The position numbers were made by a program, and so were the translations under genes. Below are positions 12,001 through 23,247 of a stretch of 64,000 nt of DNA, one piece after another. Below the pieces are notes generated by a model. That model had not been told where the DNA came from. It ran no database searches and worked only from the letters and a program-made list of their open reading frames with translations. Position 1 is the stretch's first letter. Every line of letters begins with the position of its first letter. Source of the stretch: Zanthoxylum bungeanum (lineage: Eukaryota > Streptophyta > Magnoliopsida > Sapindales > Rutaceae); assembly GCA_019454045.1 (NCBI GenBank), contig SKCR01035559.1, forward strand, positions 1-64,000, in the 5' to 3' direction.

Positions 12001-12920
12001 TTCAACGAATATGGACATTTGGATGCTCCACAACACAAGCTTGATTTTATAGAGGAGCAATACCGGACATTCTTGTGTAAGCTTTGGTCTAGCGAGAAAC
12101 ACGAGGTAAATTTTAAAATAAACAGAAATTTATAATTCTCTTAATTTTTGGTACTTACAGTGTTGTTAAATGTAGAATAAATGTCACGCAAATGCAGAGA
12201 ATCGAAGTCATTTGCGTTTTAACCACCGTGGAGGTTTCAAGCCATTTATCCAACATCGTGCCGAACATTCTGAGGTAAATATATCATAAACTGTAATTTA
12301 ACAGTTCATTATTTTTACTAATGTCGAATAATAGTATAATTATTTTATGTTTTTAGCAGAGTAGCACAGGTGAGGTGCAGTCATTTTCAGATTTTTTCCG
12401 AGTGACGCATTACAATGAGAAGAAAAAATGGATCAATTAAGAAGCTGAACGCTGCTATGTAAGTTTAAGTTTTTAAAATAAAATAATTATTATTTTAAAT
12501 TGATTTTTTTCTTTTCAAATTCTAACATTAACTTAATTTTTTTTTTTTTAAACAGAACGAAATGGTGGAGCTCCAACATCAAACTCATGAGACAGGGTCC
12601 GACCCGATACCAGATAAGCATATGAGTAATCGGTTTTCAAGAACCAGACAGCGTACAACGTTGGCCTTGGCACTCGTAAGAAGCCGACGTCATCTGCACG
12701 CACTACTATTTCTTCAGACACTGACTCGTGCCTTCAAGACCAGCTAGCCACCACCCAAGACGAGCTGAAGAAGACTCAGGAGGAGCTACTACAGGTCAAG
12801 GTGGACCACGAAAAGAAGATGAAGGAGTTCGACTAGCAGATACGGGCTTTCCGGGAGATGTTGGAGGCCTCACTCGGTCGGAGTGCATCGGGCTCGAGCG
12901 TCCCCCATCACCGCAGTAAT
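9002..12920 (+). pseudogene. CACTA (Ptta/En/Spm, Transposase_24) transposase gene, interrupted
   Basis: Exons can be followed across the solo LTR. The first exon starts after an acceptor (TTTTGCAG) at ATG 9002. It runs to 9156, resumes in frame at 11621 and ends at a GTGAGT donor near 11811. Later exons begin near 11898 (WFDVNLTKVNV), 12176, 12359 and 12556. They encode the WRKIPWETK, DYRTKVLKPIF and FNHRGGFKPF blocks typical of plant Transposase_24 proteins, and a C-terminal coiled coil (ELKKTQEELLQVKVDHEKKM). Inactivating changes are a TAA in the KKKWIN exon, a frameshift near 12635 and a TAG inside the coiled coil. The exon structure is inferred from splice consensus. Confidence 0.75.
9157..11620 (+). 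mobile_element. Family D solo LTR (D2)
   Basis: The LTR starts TGTTAGGGTTGGTGCTC and ends CCCCAACA. Flanking 5-bp repeats are AAGTC (9152-9156) and AAGGC (11621-11625), identical except for one base. No primer-binding site or interior follows, so it is a solo LTR left by LTR-LTR recombination. Removing it with one TSD rejoins the CACTA transposase exon in frame. Confidence 0.93.
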
Positions 12921-13139
12921 AATTTTTTTTCCATTTGTATAAACATGCAGAACAAATAGTTTTAATATACTATGTATTTTTATTTAATAAATTTTCATTA
13001 TATTAATAAAAATAATTATTAGAATATTTCATAATTGTGCTATTAATCGACAATTTTTTTTGAAATAATAATATTTTTTAAAATATTAAATTGAACATTT
13101 CAGAGCAAAATTATGTAAAATAATAATTTTTTAGAAAAA

Positions 13140-13480
13140 TATTTTTATACTTTTACCGTCGAAATTTTCAACGCTTAATTTATTGATTTTAGCGTCGCAT
13201 AAATTCGACGCTAAAAGTTTAATTGTTAGCGTCGAATACTTTCATCGCCAAATATGAACTTTAGCGTCGGGAATTCTTCTTTTTCGTCGAAATCAGATGG
13301 ACGCAAAGTAGGAGGTTTTAGCGTCGATAATTTGTATTTCAACACTAATGGTTGTTCTCTTCCACATTTGAGCGTCTAAGTTTAGCGTCGAAATTGTTTG
13401 ACGCCATTTAGTTTTGGCGTCGAACTATTCACTGTTTGTGTCGATTGTTTTCGATGTTAAATGCCTTATTTTTTGTAGTG
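13140..13480. repeat. CACTA subterminal repeats with 3' terminus
   Basis: The motif TTTAGCGTCGAAA and its inverse TTCGACGCTAAA recur many times in both orientations. The block ends at 13480 with TTTTTTGTAGTG, the reverse complement of the plant CACTA terminus CACTACAAAA. Direct and inverted subterminal repeats next to such an end are the transposase-binding regions of CACTA elements. The matching 5' terminus was not found in the window. Confidence 0.8.
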
Positions 13481-13499
13481 TTAGTTTGAAATTACTTTG

Positions 13500-13831
13500 T
13501 AATAATAATTTTCTTATACCCTTTAGCGTCGAAATATTCGATGCTAAATTTAATAAAATGATATATATTTTTTAATATTATATCACATTAGCGTCGAATC
13601 TTTTGACTCTAAAGGTCAACTTTTGACGTCGAAAATATTCGTCGCTTTAGCGTCGAAATATTTTTGATGCAAAATGTTGTACTTTAGCGTCGAAATTTTT
13701 TTCGACGCTAATTGCCTTTCTCGTCAACGTTTTAGGGTCGAAAATTTTCGACGCTAATAATCTTTAGCGTCAAAAATTTGTACTTTAACGTCGAAAAATT
13801 TCGATGCTAAAGTCCCTTTTTTTTTGTACTG
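13500..13831. repeat. Second CACTA-type subterminal block
   Basis: A second run of AGCGTCGAAA/TTCGACGCTAA motifs starts just after the first CACTA terminus. It ends in TTTTTGTACTG, one base away from the expected TGTAGTG. It looks like the 3' end of another, slightly older CACTA copy abutting the first. Confidence 0.7.
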
Positions 13832-13839
13832 TGACGAGG

Positions 13840-15700
13840 AAGAAAATAAAAGTGAAAAGTTATGGGAAAGCTTTCCTTCAAGTGTGAGTAAGTAGACTTT
13901 CTTTGAATGTTGGGTAGGCAGTGTGGGGACTCAAATCATGGCTATTTTCTTCTCTTCACATAAATTTTTTCTTTGAGTTGAGTTACACATTACATTACGT
14001 TTTCCGTACTTAGTTTCCTTATATAAATTTGTTTAATATTGATTATATGTCTCTTTCAAATAATTGGTAGCTAGATAAGTTGGAGTCATGCATGATTGAT
14101 AACATATATCAAGTTGATTTATTTACACTTGCAAAACTTTTTTGTTGTCAAAATTATTAAGATTCCTTACAAATTGTCAAGGCTAGCTAAAAGATGTGTT
14201 GAGCTTGAGTGTATAATGTCTTAGGTTTTAATATATTATAATTTCACACATCACTTATCTCATGATATTAATAGATTCTCTTTGTACTGCATTGCAAGTT
14301 TGGCTCCCCCACTTCTTTATTAACATTGTGGGCATTCAATAAAAACTAGCTCGAGTATTATTTATTTTTTTATTACAAGAAGAATGAATTTTTTGGTTGT
14401 TTTTTCATCCGATTTTGGATTCATTACTGAATTGAGCTACACTAAGTTTTTTTTTTTTATTTTTTTTTATAATATTCTATTAATTTATTTTAATAATAAT
14501 ACATAATTAAGATTAAATTACATTTAAATATTTTCTAGTAATTACAAATCATTATTTATTAAAAAAAAAATTCAACACAAAATTTAACTTAGTACCGTAT
14601 CCAAGTCACTTTTGATCTCTCATGGCTAATATTGTAGCCAATAAAAGCACGCGAATTTTTCACTCTGCGCAGAATTTTTTATAGATGATTCACACTTTCG
14701 TGACAAATACATTATTTTTATATTTATAATTTCTCCATCAATATTTAGTCACAGCTACTTGATTTTATGGCGAAATGTCATTGTAGGCTAGGAAATTTAT
14801 GTCGTAGCTAAAAAACGTGGCAGAAATACAATTTTCTTTTAGTATGACAAGTCACAAGAACTAATATTAGGCGACTCAAGTTGAAATTGCTAATACATGT
14901 TCCTAGGGCTAATCTCAGTTCTATGTACAAGAATTTTGCAATTCTTAATCTCACATTCATCTTATAATATAACAGGGCCATTCTTTGGACTTTTTAGCTT
15001 TTGTTGCATGGAAAATGAAATGAAAGCATAAAAGAGAAGAACCCCTTGAATGAAAATAATAAATACCAATGACAAAATCAAAGTTTTCTTTGAAAGAGGA
15101 CAAAGAATTTACCTAGGGCTATTTATTTTGTGATATATATAGAGATGTAGTGGTGCTGATTTCAGAATATGATATTAAGTTGGAGAAAAAAAAATTTCTG
15201 TTACGGTTTGATGGCTCAACAAATAAAGCAAAAAGAGTAAGGTGATATTAATTGTTGCATGTGCAACATTAATTAAATCAAGAATCTTGTTTATATATTT
15301 CTTACATCACAAGCATTCCAAACTTTTTCTTCAGGAAGCAAGCTGAGAAATGTTACCACAGCCATTTTTCAAGGTTCAATAATATGCAGCTCACTTTCCA
15401 AAATAGCAAAAGAAATATGTTCTTCAGGTCATGTTTTCACACTAATATATCTTGAAAACCAATTTTATAATAAATAGATAAATAAAAATGTCTTTTTTAA
15501 CCAAAGTTAAGACATCAAACAACACTATTTAAATACTGTTATAACTATCAGGAATCTTTAACTAATAAAATTGTAATATTTCACCGAGAATAATGTGGGT
15601 GATGTTCTTTTGAAGGAGTGATCATCTTTAATTAGTAAGATGTATTTTAGATGGGCTTCGAAATTGAGCCACCTTATGCTAACACCTTGCAATACTATCA
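13840..15700. other. AT-rich stretch without recognisable gene
   Basis: About 1.9 kb with no open frame of note, no LTR match to the rest of the window and no RNA gene recognised. A small hairpin sits near 15250-15278 (GTTGCA, TG, TGCAAC). This could be host intergenic DNA or old element sequence. Confidence 0.5.
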
Positions 15701-15709
15701 AATTGATAA

Positions 15710-15875
15710 AAGATGACGGTTAAAAAGTTAAAAAGATGATAGTTTTTTAGGTAGGATTATCAAGAGTCGAAACATTTAATGACGGTTAGGTTAAAATAAC
15801 CGTCATATTTTTAAAATATTATGACGGTTTTTACAAATAGACTGTCCTTATTTTTCCATATTTCATGACGGTTAT
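15710..15875. repeat. ATGACGGTTA inverted/direct repeat cluster
   Basis: The motif ATGACGGTT occurs four times and its inverse AACCGTCAT once in about 165 bp, including a palindromic pair near 15779-15808. The arrangement resembles transposon subterminal repeats, but no terminus is visible. Element G is inserted just to the right, at 15904. Confidence 0.55.
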
Positions 15876-15903
15876 GTTATGATTCTCTGATCACTCTACA
15901 GCC

Positions 15904-16218
15904 TGTTTGATGGAAAAACTGAAACTCTATTACTACAAGAATAGAATTACAAGTATTGAACTCTTTACAAAAACCTTCACTCTCAAACACTCTCAAAGCT
16001 TTCTACACTTGAAGTTTTATGTTTTGGGGATGATTTGAGTTTACAATCAAGCTCTATATTTATAACCAGTGTATGGCTCACTTTTTCAACAAAGTTACAA
16101 TAACCCACCGAAAGTGTGTTGTTTGCTTCCTCCAAGTTTCAACTCCACCAAAAGTTGCATAGCAGTTCTGTTCTTATTGGTGATGCTTCCTGGATTACAG
16201 CTTGCTGGATTCATTTCA
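15904..16218 (-). repeat. 3' LTR of element G
   Basis: On the minus strand this begins TGAAATGAATCC directly after a purine tract (GGAGGAGGAGAAT) and ends CCATCAAACA. A TATA box (TATAAATA, minus, 16057-16064) lies inside. At about 315 bp it is short compared with the other LTRs here. The 5-bp left flank is CAGCC. No partner LTR exists in the window, so the ends rest on TG/CA and purine-tract placement. Confidence 0.65.
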
Positions 16219-16251
16219 ATTCTCCTCCTCCAGCTGCATCTGAAACAATCA

Positions 16252-16960
16252 TCATCTGACAGCTATCCCGACTATGTCTCTGCACAACTCTAGCTTGTCT
16301 CGAGTAACCATATTTGTTAACATGTCAGCTGAATTCTCATCTATATGGATCTTTACTAGTCTCGGCAGTTGTTGATCCATCACCTCGCGTATCCAATGAT
16401 AGCGAATATCGATGTGCTTCATTCGAGAATGATACATTGAGTTCTTGCTCAAGTTCAGAGCACTCTGACTGTCACAATGTATCTTGTATTTTATCTGCTT
16501 GATCCATAATTCTTGGAGAAAATTCTTTAACCACAACATTTCCTTTCCTGCTTCTGCTGCTGCAATATACTCATCTTCTGTTATGGATAATGCAATACAC
16601 CTCTGCAATCTTGACTGCCATGACACAGCTCCTCCTGCAAAAGTACAGATGAAATCAGATGTAGATTTCCTACCATCAAGATCTCCTGCCATATCTGAAT
16701 CTGCATAGCCTTCCAAGATTGGATCAGCTCCCCCGTAGCATAGACGTAGCTTCGATGTACCCTTGAAGTACCTGAGAATGCATTTGACTGCCTCCCAGTG
16801 TTGTTTTTATGGGTTAGAGAGAAAACGGCTCACTACACTTACTGCATGAGCAATATCTGGCCCGGTACATACCATTGCATACATTAGGCTTCCAATTGCT
16901 GAAGAATACGGTATCGATGACATCTCATCTATCTCTTTCTTGGATTAGGGGCACAAACTC
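16252..16960 (-). pseudogene. Element G RNase H domain
   Basis: The main frame (16252-16716) reads GYADSDMAGDLDGRKSTSD, then EDEYIAAAEAGKEMLWLKNFL, then HCDSQSAL. This is the copia RNase H with its acidic residues at D, E and D. Upstream pieces to about 16960 (IPYSSAIGSLMYAM-like, ALKCILRYFKGTS-like) are in other frames with a TAA stop. The C-terminus ends just before the purine tract and LTR. Confidence 0.85.
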
Positions 16961-17010
16961 TTGCTCAGTTTGAAATGGTGCGCTAGCGGAACGCTGACTG
17001 GTTTTGCTTT

Positions 17011-17850
17011 CTATATATCGAACCTCCTGATTATCCGTTCAATATAACTCTCATGTGCAAGCCACAACCTTTTATTTTGTCTGTTACGAACTATCTCTAT
17101 TCCCAAAATCTGTTGAGCTGGTCCTAAGTCTTTCATATCAAAAGACTTAGAGAGATCATACTTCAGCTGGCTGATCTTCGCTGCTTCTTTTCCAACAACC
17201 AACATGCCATCCACATATAGTAGAAGAGCAATGAAATTTCCATATGGAAACCTTTGAATGTATACACATTGATCTACTACAATTCTTTTATAGCCTTGAC
17301 CTACAATGAATGGGTCAAACTTCTTGTACCAATGCCTCAGTGCTTGCTTGAGCCCGTACAAGCTCTTTTTCAGCTTGCAAATAATGTTTTCTTTTCCTGA
17401 AACCTTGAAACCTTCTGGCTGCTCCATGTAGATTTCTTCATTTAGATCACCGTGAAGAAATGCTATTTTGACATCCATCCGTTCAAGATTTAAGTTCAAA
17501 CTGGCTATCAATCCTAGAATAACTCGGATTGAAGCCATTTTTACCACTGGTGAAAAGATTTCATCAAAGTCAATTTCCTTTTTTCTGTAGGAATCCTTTG
17601 ACTACTAAACGGGTTTTTTGTTTCACCACATTTCTGCTGCCATCTTTCTTTAGCTTGAACACGCATTTGTTCTTCAGTGCGTTCATGTCTTGCGGGAGTT
17701 TGACTATCTCATAAGTATTATTTTTCTGCAGAGATTTCATTTCATCCTGCATTGCGTGCAGCCATTTTCCTTTATCTTTATGAGATACAGCTTCTTTGAA
17801 ACTTTCTGGCTCCCCCTCATCAGTAAGCAGAATATAGTCAGATCCTGAGT
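17011..17850 (-). pseudogene. Element G reverse transcriptase
   Basis: The N-terminal part (EMKSLQKNNTYEIVKLP) ends the 17570-18298 frame. A frame change leads to 17011-17547, with RMDVKIAFLHGDLNEEIYMEQPEGF, then SLYGLKQA, then LGPAQQILGIEI. The catalytic YVDD box reads YVDG (17206-17217), replacing the second catalytic Asp by Gly. This would abolish polymerisation even without the frameshift. The residues are otherwise close to the Tnt1-type RT pattern. Confidence 0.88.
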
Positions 17851-18227
17851 ATCTGTTTGATGGTATCTGGCCACGCTCAGATCTTCGTACTGGAGGTTCA
17901 TTGGTTTGTGGAGGTCTGTCGCCATCCAGATCTGTGGATAATCTTGTAGTCTCTGATGGAACAGGTTGCAACTCCCCCTTCTCAACACCATCTTCCTCCT
18001 CTAATTCCGATTCTGGCATATCTTGCACTCCATCATTATATGTGGCCACTCGTGTTGGTTCTGAGGTTGTGTCTGTATTTGCATCGATTTTGTCGGCACT
18101 GGAATTAGAAGACATCTTGGGCTTTTCAATGTCTTCTATTGTCTGGTCTTCAAGAAACACTATATCTATGCTTCCAATGACCTTTTTTTCCTTCGGTTCC
18201 CATAGTCTGTATCCAAATTCCTCGTCT

Positions 18228-18970
18228 CTATAGACTATGAAGATGAATGGAGTAGTCCTTGCATCGAGCTTCTGCCTGAGCTTCTTGGATATGTGCAAAG
18301 GCTAAACAACCGAATGTTCTAAGGTGAGAATAAGTGGGATTCTTACCAAACCACACTTTCTCTGGAATCTCAAAATTCAACGGTACAGATGGTGATCTGT
18401 TGATCATGTAACAAGCGGCACAAACAGCTTCTCCCCAGAATGGCTTTGGTAGCTTAGCCATGTTGATCATGCTTCTGATTTTCTCCATAATATTGCGGTT
18501 CATTCTTTCAGTGACACCATTATGTTGTGGGGTACGTGGAACAATCCTTTCGTGTCGAATGTCGTGACTTCCATAGTAGGCATCGAACTCCCTAGAAGTG
18601 TTCTCGCCTCCATTATCTGTTCGGATGCACTTCAGTTTCTTCTCTGTTTCATGCTCGACCATGACATGGAATAGTTTGAAAAATCCAGGACCTGATCCTT
18701 TGTTTTCAGAAAATACACCCATACCTTCAGAGAAGCATCATCAATGAAAGTCAGAAAGTATTTGTTACCGCCTAATGAATTAACCTCCAAGGGACCACAA
18801 ACATCAGAGTGCACCAGACTAAGAAACTCTGATCTTTTCGTAGAAGAAAGTTTAAAGGAGACTCTATGTTGCTTACCGAATAAACAATGATTGCAAGGAT
18901 CTAGAGCATCATTCTTTGAGACAGTGATTAGATTCTTCTTTGTCAAGGTAGACAACTCTCTTTCACTCAT
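18228..18970 (-). pseudogene. Element G integrase
   Basis: Two overlapping frames (18632-18970 and 18228-18722) cover the zinc-binding end (CNHCLFGKQHR), the first Asp in HSDVCGPL, the second in RTDNGGEN and the Glu in NGVTERMNR, so the DDE residues are all present. The C-terminal KVWFGKNPTYSHLRTFGC block is typical of copia. The domain is split by a frame change near 18650. A further frameshift near 18290 leads into the acidic linker before RT. Confidence 0.88.
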
Positions 18971-19413
18971 GTGACCGAGTCTCTAGTGCCACAGATTTTG
19001 AGATGCCTTTTGTTCAGCTACATTGAGGCTTTTTGCATATATCTTCACATGAGTATTGTATAAACTGTCGTAAATATGTCCTCGAGCAATGACCATGGCG
19101 CCTTTTATCATTCTCCAAGTGCCATCACTAAAATGGCTAGCATAGCCCTGTTTGTCAATGAATACTCCCGAGAGTAGAATGAGCAGAAATTTTGGAACAT
19201 GTCTTAACTCCTTCAGGGTTATTGTATACCTTGCATTTGTCCGCATCTGAATATCACCAATTCTCATTATCTGACAGGAACTGGTATTTCTCATCTTCAC
19301 TGCTCCAAAGTCTCATGCTTTGTATGTTATGAAGAAGTCTATGTGAGGGTTGACATGGTAGGATGCTGCAGTATCTACCACCCACTCAACATCTTGAGTT
19401 GTGGTGTGAAGGC
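18971..19413 (-). pseudogene. Element G protease and GAG-pre-integrase segment
   Basis: The minus-strand sequence after the solo LTR reads EWVVDTAASYHV, a copia aspartic protease active site of the DT(A/G)AS form. The pre-integrase region (18983-19300) ends in LWH, which leads into the integrase zinc-binding segment. A TGA lies after FITYKA. The reading frame joins gag across the solo LTR when the LTR and one AAGGC copy are taken out. Confidence 0.8.
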
Positions 19414-21802
19414 TGTTGGGGTTTTGGGCGGTAATTCGGGTAAACGCAACAGAACGCGGAAAATCAAAATTTTTCAATTTCAATAATTTTTCTTAGGTAA
19501 TTAAAAATAAAGTAATTTAATTTAATTACTCAATACTTAAAAACTGAAATTTTTACCCAAAAATCAAATTTTTCGTAAATTACCGTTTAGCCCCTAAACT
19601 TTGTATTTTAATTATTTTAGTACAAAATTGTCAAATACAGTTTTAATTGATTCCAAATCAATCCCAAAATGATTTATACATGTCTTATACATGAAAATAC
19701 AATTTGAAACACAAGAAAATAATTTTCCCTCTTATTGCCGAGAGGTTTCAAGAATTTACAATTTGGTCATTTTTGTTCAAAACATGTCAAGATCAAATTC
19801 AAAAATTCTCAAATTTAATATACATCATATATACATCAAATTACATCACATATATGAAAAGCCCCAAATTTGGTGTGGGTTATGAACCCTAATTTTATAA
19901 TTTCAGCCAATTAATAAATTAACACCAAATTAATTAAATTCAACACTTTAATTAAATTCCCACCACACCAAACAAGTCTCACCATCATGAAACAACTCAA
20001 GAAAAATTCTAGGTCATTTATGAGTGGCTAAGTAACTCTAGAATGGAAACTCACCATCAAATGGTTAAAAAGAATGCTTAAAAAAATAATTTCATGCAAT
20101 CTTAATTAATATATATGCTTCCATCTTTCAATCAAGCTCCCTACCATCAAAATACATTCACAAGAAAGTAGAGGAAGAACTAAGCTACACATATTGAAGC
20201 CTAGGATCTTAGAAACAATTTTCATAAAGAAGAAAGTAAGAAAAAACTTACAAATTCCTTTAGATTTCAAGCTTTCCTTTTCTTTCTTTTTTTTTCTCTC
20301 TTTCTCTCTTTGTATTTGATTTTTAGGGTTCTTAGATTATGAAATAAAAAAGAAAAAATGGCTTATATAATTTCTTCAAATGACCGAAAATAAAGAAAAA
20401 ATAATAGCCACATATTTTCCAATTTTGTTTCAATAAAAATAAAATGATTTAATAAAAGATTGTGGTGTAAAATAATTAAACAATTCAATTTTTATCACAA
20501 ATTAACCTATTAAATCAAGCCATTTAAAATCAATCAAAATTGGCCATTAAATCCAATCAAAATTAGCCATTTAGCTTACTTTATTAAAGTAAACTAGATA
20601 TTTATTATTTTATTAATTTAATTATTCAACATTTGAATAATCAAAAAATTAAATACAAATATCTTAAATATATGTATTATATTTACATTAAATAATCAAA
20701 ATATATATATATTAATTATAAATGTCAAATATCACAATTCGACATTTAATAAATGGCCGAAAGATCCTAAACGCATGTATCTTCATTTGACTGTTAAACG
20801 ACTTATAAATAATCAATATTATTTATAAAAGTTGATCTAGTGCCCTACAAGTATATTTCATTAGTGAGACTCTATAGGTTCAGGCATATCCGTCATGAAA
20901 TCCAATTTCGTGTCCATAATCTACCCACCCGTAAATTTTAACGAACACAGATAGAATCTCTGAACCATACAGGTCGAGGGCACTGCATACGTACAATCAT
21001 TCCGTCACAGGTATCGAGATTATCCCAGAGATATAAATATAAACGTCAAATCTCTATAGGTATAATCGTGTCGACGATTCTATTAGCAATCTCTTAAATA
21101 ACACTTAGAACTGATTTCTACAGTGTACAACGGGCCCATGAAATTAACAGATTACTAATTCCATAATGGATACATATGCTCTGTACATAGAACTGACGGA
21201 TCCTATCTTGATACGCACAGGATATCCTGAGGATCAGTCCACACCCAAGAACAGACGGAGGTCTGATCTAAATAGATCAATGACGTGACTGCCATCAAAG
21301 TGTAGAGGATACCTCATACATCCACAGTGGTATCTCAAGTTGAAGGATCACTATTATCACTCAACCTGAAAAGATTCATATTGACGTTGGTGTACCATAT
21401 ATTAAGAATCTTTAGTGATTCGTTCAGTGTTTATCCGATATAAACACCTACATGTCTATACGAGTCTCCCGACACTCATGTTTCATTGAGAAACCATTAG
21501 AATCCAACATTCCAATATACGACACGTACCGGTCTCAGCGGGTTTACTTACTGACCAAGTAATTATAAACTTTGACCAGGAACAGTTAAAGAATGATACT
21601 GTTATGATACTGCTCAATGTCAGTTGTGACGCTTTTGCAACTGTATCATAACCAATCACTCTGTGGTCATTTATGTCTTTACCATATAATAAAATAATTT
21701 ATATTATAGAAACTGTTTATTTTATTCACTAATAAAATATTTACAAGAGTATTTAGAGGGAAATACATAAGAAATTAGCGCTCAGAGCACCAACCCTAAT
21801 AA
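19414..21802 (-). mobile_element. Family D solo LTR (D3), minus strand
   Basis: On the plus strand it runs from TGTTGGGGTTTTGGG to AGCACCAACCCTAATA, the reverse of the D LTR. The expected outer end CCCTAACA has changed to CCCTAATA. It is flanked by AAGGC at 19409-19413 and 21803-21807, the 5-bp TSD. There is no interior, so it is a solo LTR. A pyrimidine-rich tract lies at 20275-20320. It interrupts the gag-pol frame of element G. Confidence 0.92.
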
Positions 21803-22447
21803 AAGGCATGCTTCTTCCTGGATGGAGCAGATAGCTACATCTCTTGAGGTAACTACTAGTGTCTCCGCATCATTATTCTTCGGTTGGGAATTGCCTTGAC
21901 CCTGCTCTCATTGCATCTTTAGGAATTTCTTCTTTAAGTGGCATTCTATGCCACAATGGTAGCACTTGTAGGTAGGCTTTCTCTCGTCAGTCGATTTGTC
22001 TATGATTTTCCTTCTACCTCTCCCTCTACCTCGATTTTTATCTTGTTGTCTTCCTCGATTCTCTGTGACAAAGGCTTGTGTCTGATATGTACCCACGTCT
22101 TTTCTTCTGGTTTCTTCATTTTACAAGGCATCTTTTACCATAGGCATGGTAAGTTTGCCTCCTGGAGCCGAATTGCTGAGAGTAACTACCAACGTTTCCC
22201 AGCTATCAGGAAGAGAACTGAGCAGTAAGAGGGGTTTAACTTCATCTCTCAGTTGCATGTCTACTGCAGAAAACTAGTTTATCAGGCTCTGAAACTCATT
22301 GGTGTGTTCTGCAATGGAAGTTCCACTTCGTAGTTTCAGTTTCACCAAACGCCTCATTATTAAGGCTTTATTCCGAGTTGTCTTGGCCTGGAACATGTCT
22401 TCCAGCTTTATCCATATTTCGTAAGCATCTATATCATGTGCTACCGC
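21803..22447 (-). pseudogene. Element G gag (UBN2 type) with altered zinc knuckle
   Basis: Minus-strand frames show WIKLEDMFQAKTTRNKALIM, then RLVKLKLRSGTSIAEHTNEF, then SSLPDSWETLVVTL, the copia gag (UBN2) fold. A basic RGRGRGRRK stretch follows. The zinc knuckle is CYHCGIECHLKKKF, in which the last Cys of CX2CX4HX4C is Phe. Stops (LIN*F, DAL*NEE, KMQ*E) interrupt it. The N-terminus is cut off at about 22447. Confidence 0.85.
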
Positions 22448-23247
22448 CTATATGGCATGTTTTATTTATTTGGCATAATTGAGTACTTAACTGGACTTGT
22501 TATAGACAAAGTGATCACCGCATTTATAGCTGGTTTTATTTGTTTTGGCATAATTAATTCCTTAAATAAATTAATTGGGTAATAGTGACAATTTATATAA
22601 TATAAAAGTGAGATTTCTAAATTTGAAATATTAAAAGTAGATCCCCTAGCCCCGTCATTTTATTTTATTACTGTAGTTCAATTTAAAAATTTTAATCACT
22701 TCAAAAAATTCAATCTTTTACTTTTAAATTAAATTATTATTTTATCTTATTAAATCTATTCTCTGTGGATCGACCCCGAACTTATCGGGTTATTTTATTA
22801 CTTCGACACTCTTATATTTGGGAGTAAAGAACCACTTTTTTAGCGTGTCAAATTTTTGAAGCCGTTGCCGGGGAATAAATTTAATAGATAGAATAATCCT
22901 TGTATATATATTTTTTTCTTTCTTTTCTTTATTTTTATTTTATTTTATTTTATTTTATTTGTACTTTTGTATTTTTTGTATTTTTTCTGCATCTCATTTT
23001 CTTTCATCTTTGCATTTGTATCGATCCAAAATGTCCTGATTGATCCTAAATGAATCCCGAACCCAGAAATCCGACATACAGACAGACCCTGTTTTTAATT
23101 CTTCATGGTTACAGGAGATAGAAAAATCAATTAAAATGGAGCTTGCATTTTACCAAAGAATTTCTTGAACCATCCCCATCTATACATTCTTCCTTAATTT
23201 TTTGTGAGAACCTAATTCGAGAAATTGAGACAGTTGAACGAGAAATG
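22448..23247 (+). mobile_element. Athila-like gypsy fragment: LTR 3' end, PBS, leader
   Basis: The LTR 3' part runs to GCGTGTCA at 22850. The primer-binding site TGAAGCCGTTGCCGGGGA (22857-22874) is the type used by Athila/Tat gypsy elements. The downstream leader contains (TTTTA)n near 22930 and a stretch (CGAGAAATTGAGACAGTTGA) shared with the reverse-oriented copy near 58070. The left end is truncated against element G, and the right side is cut by insertion of element A at 23248. Confidence 0.82.

Larger units (their letters stand above)
15904..22447 (-). mobile_element. Copia element G, minus strand, 5' end missing
   Basis: Read on the minus strand, the order is gag, protease, pre-integrase, integrase, RT, RNase H, LTR. 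This is the Ty1/copia order with integrase before RT. A solo D LTR (19414-21802) splits it between gag and protease. The 5' LTR, primer-binding site and gag N-terminus are missing where it meets an Athila-like LTR at about 22447. Several frameshifts and stops make it inactive. Confidence 0.88.

Noticed and set aside
15935..15950. ACTACAAGAATA as a CACTA 5' terminus
   Set aside because: It lies inside the 3' LTR of element G, lacks the leading CACT and has no paired end.
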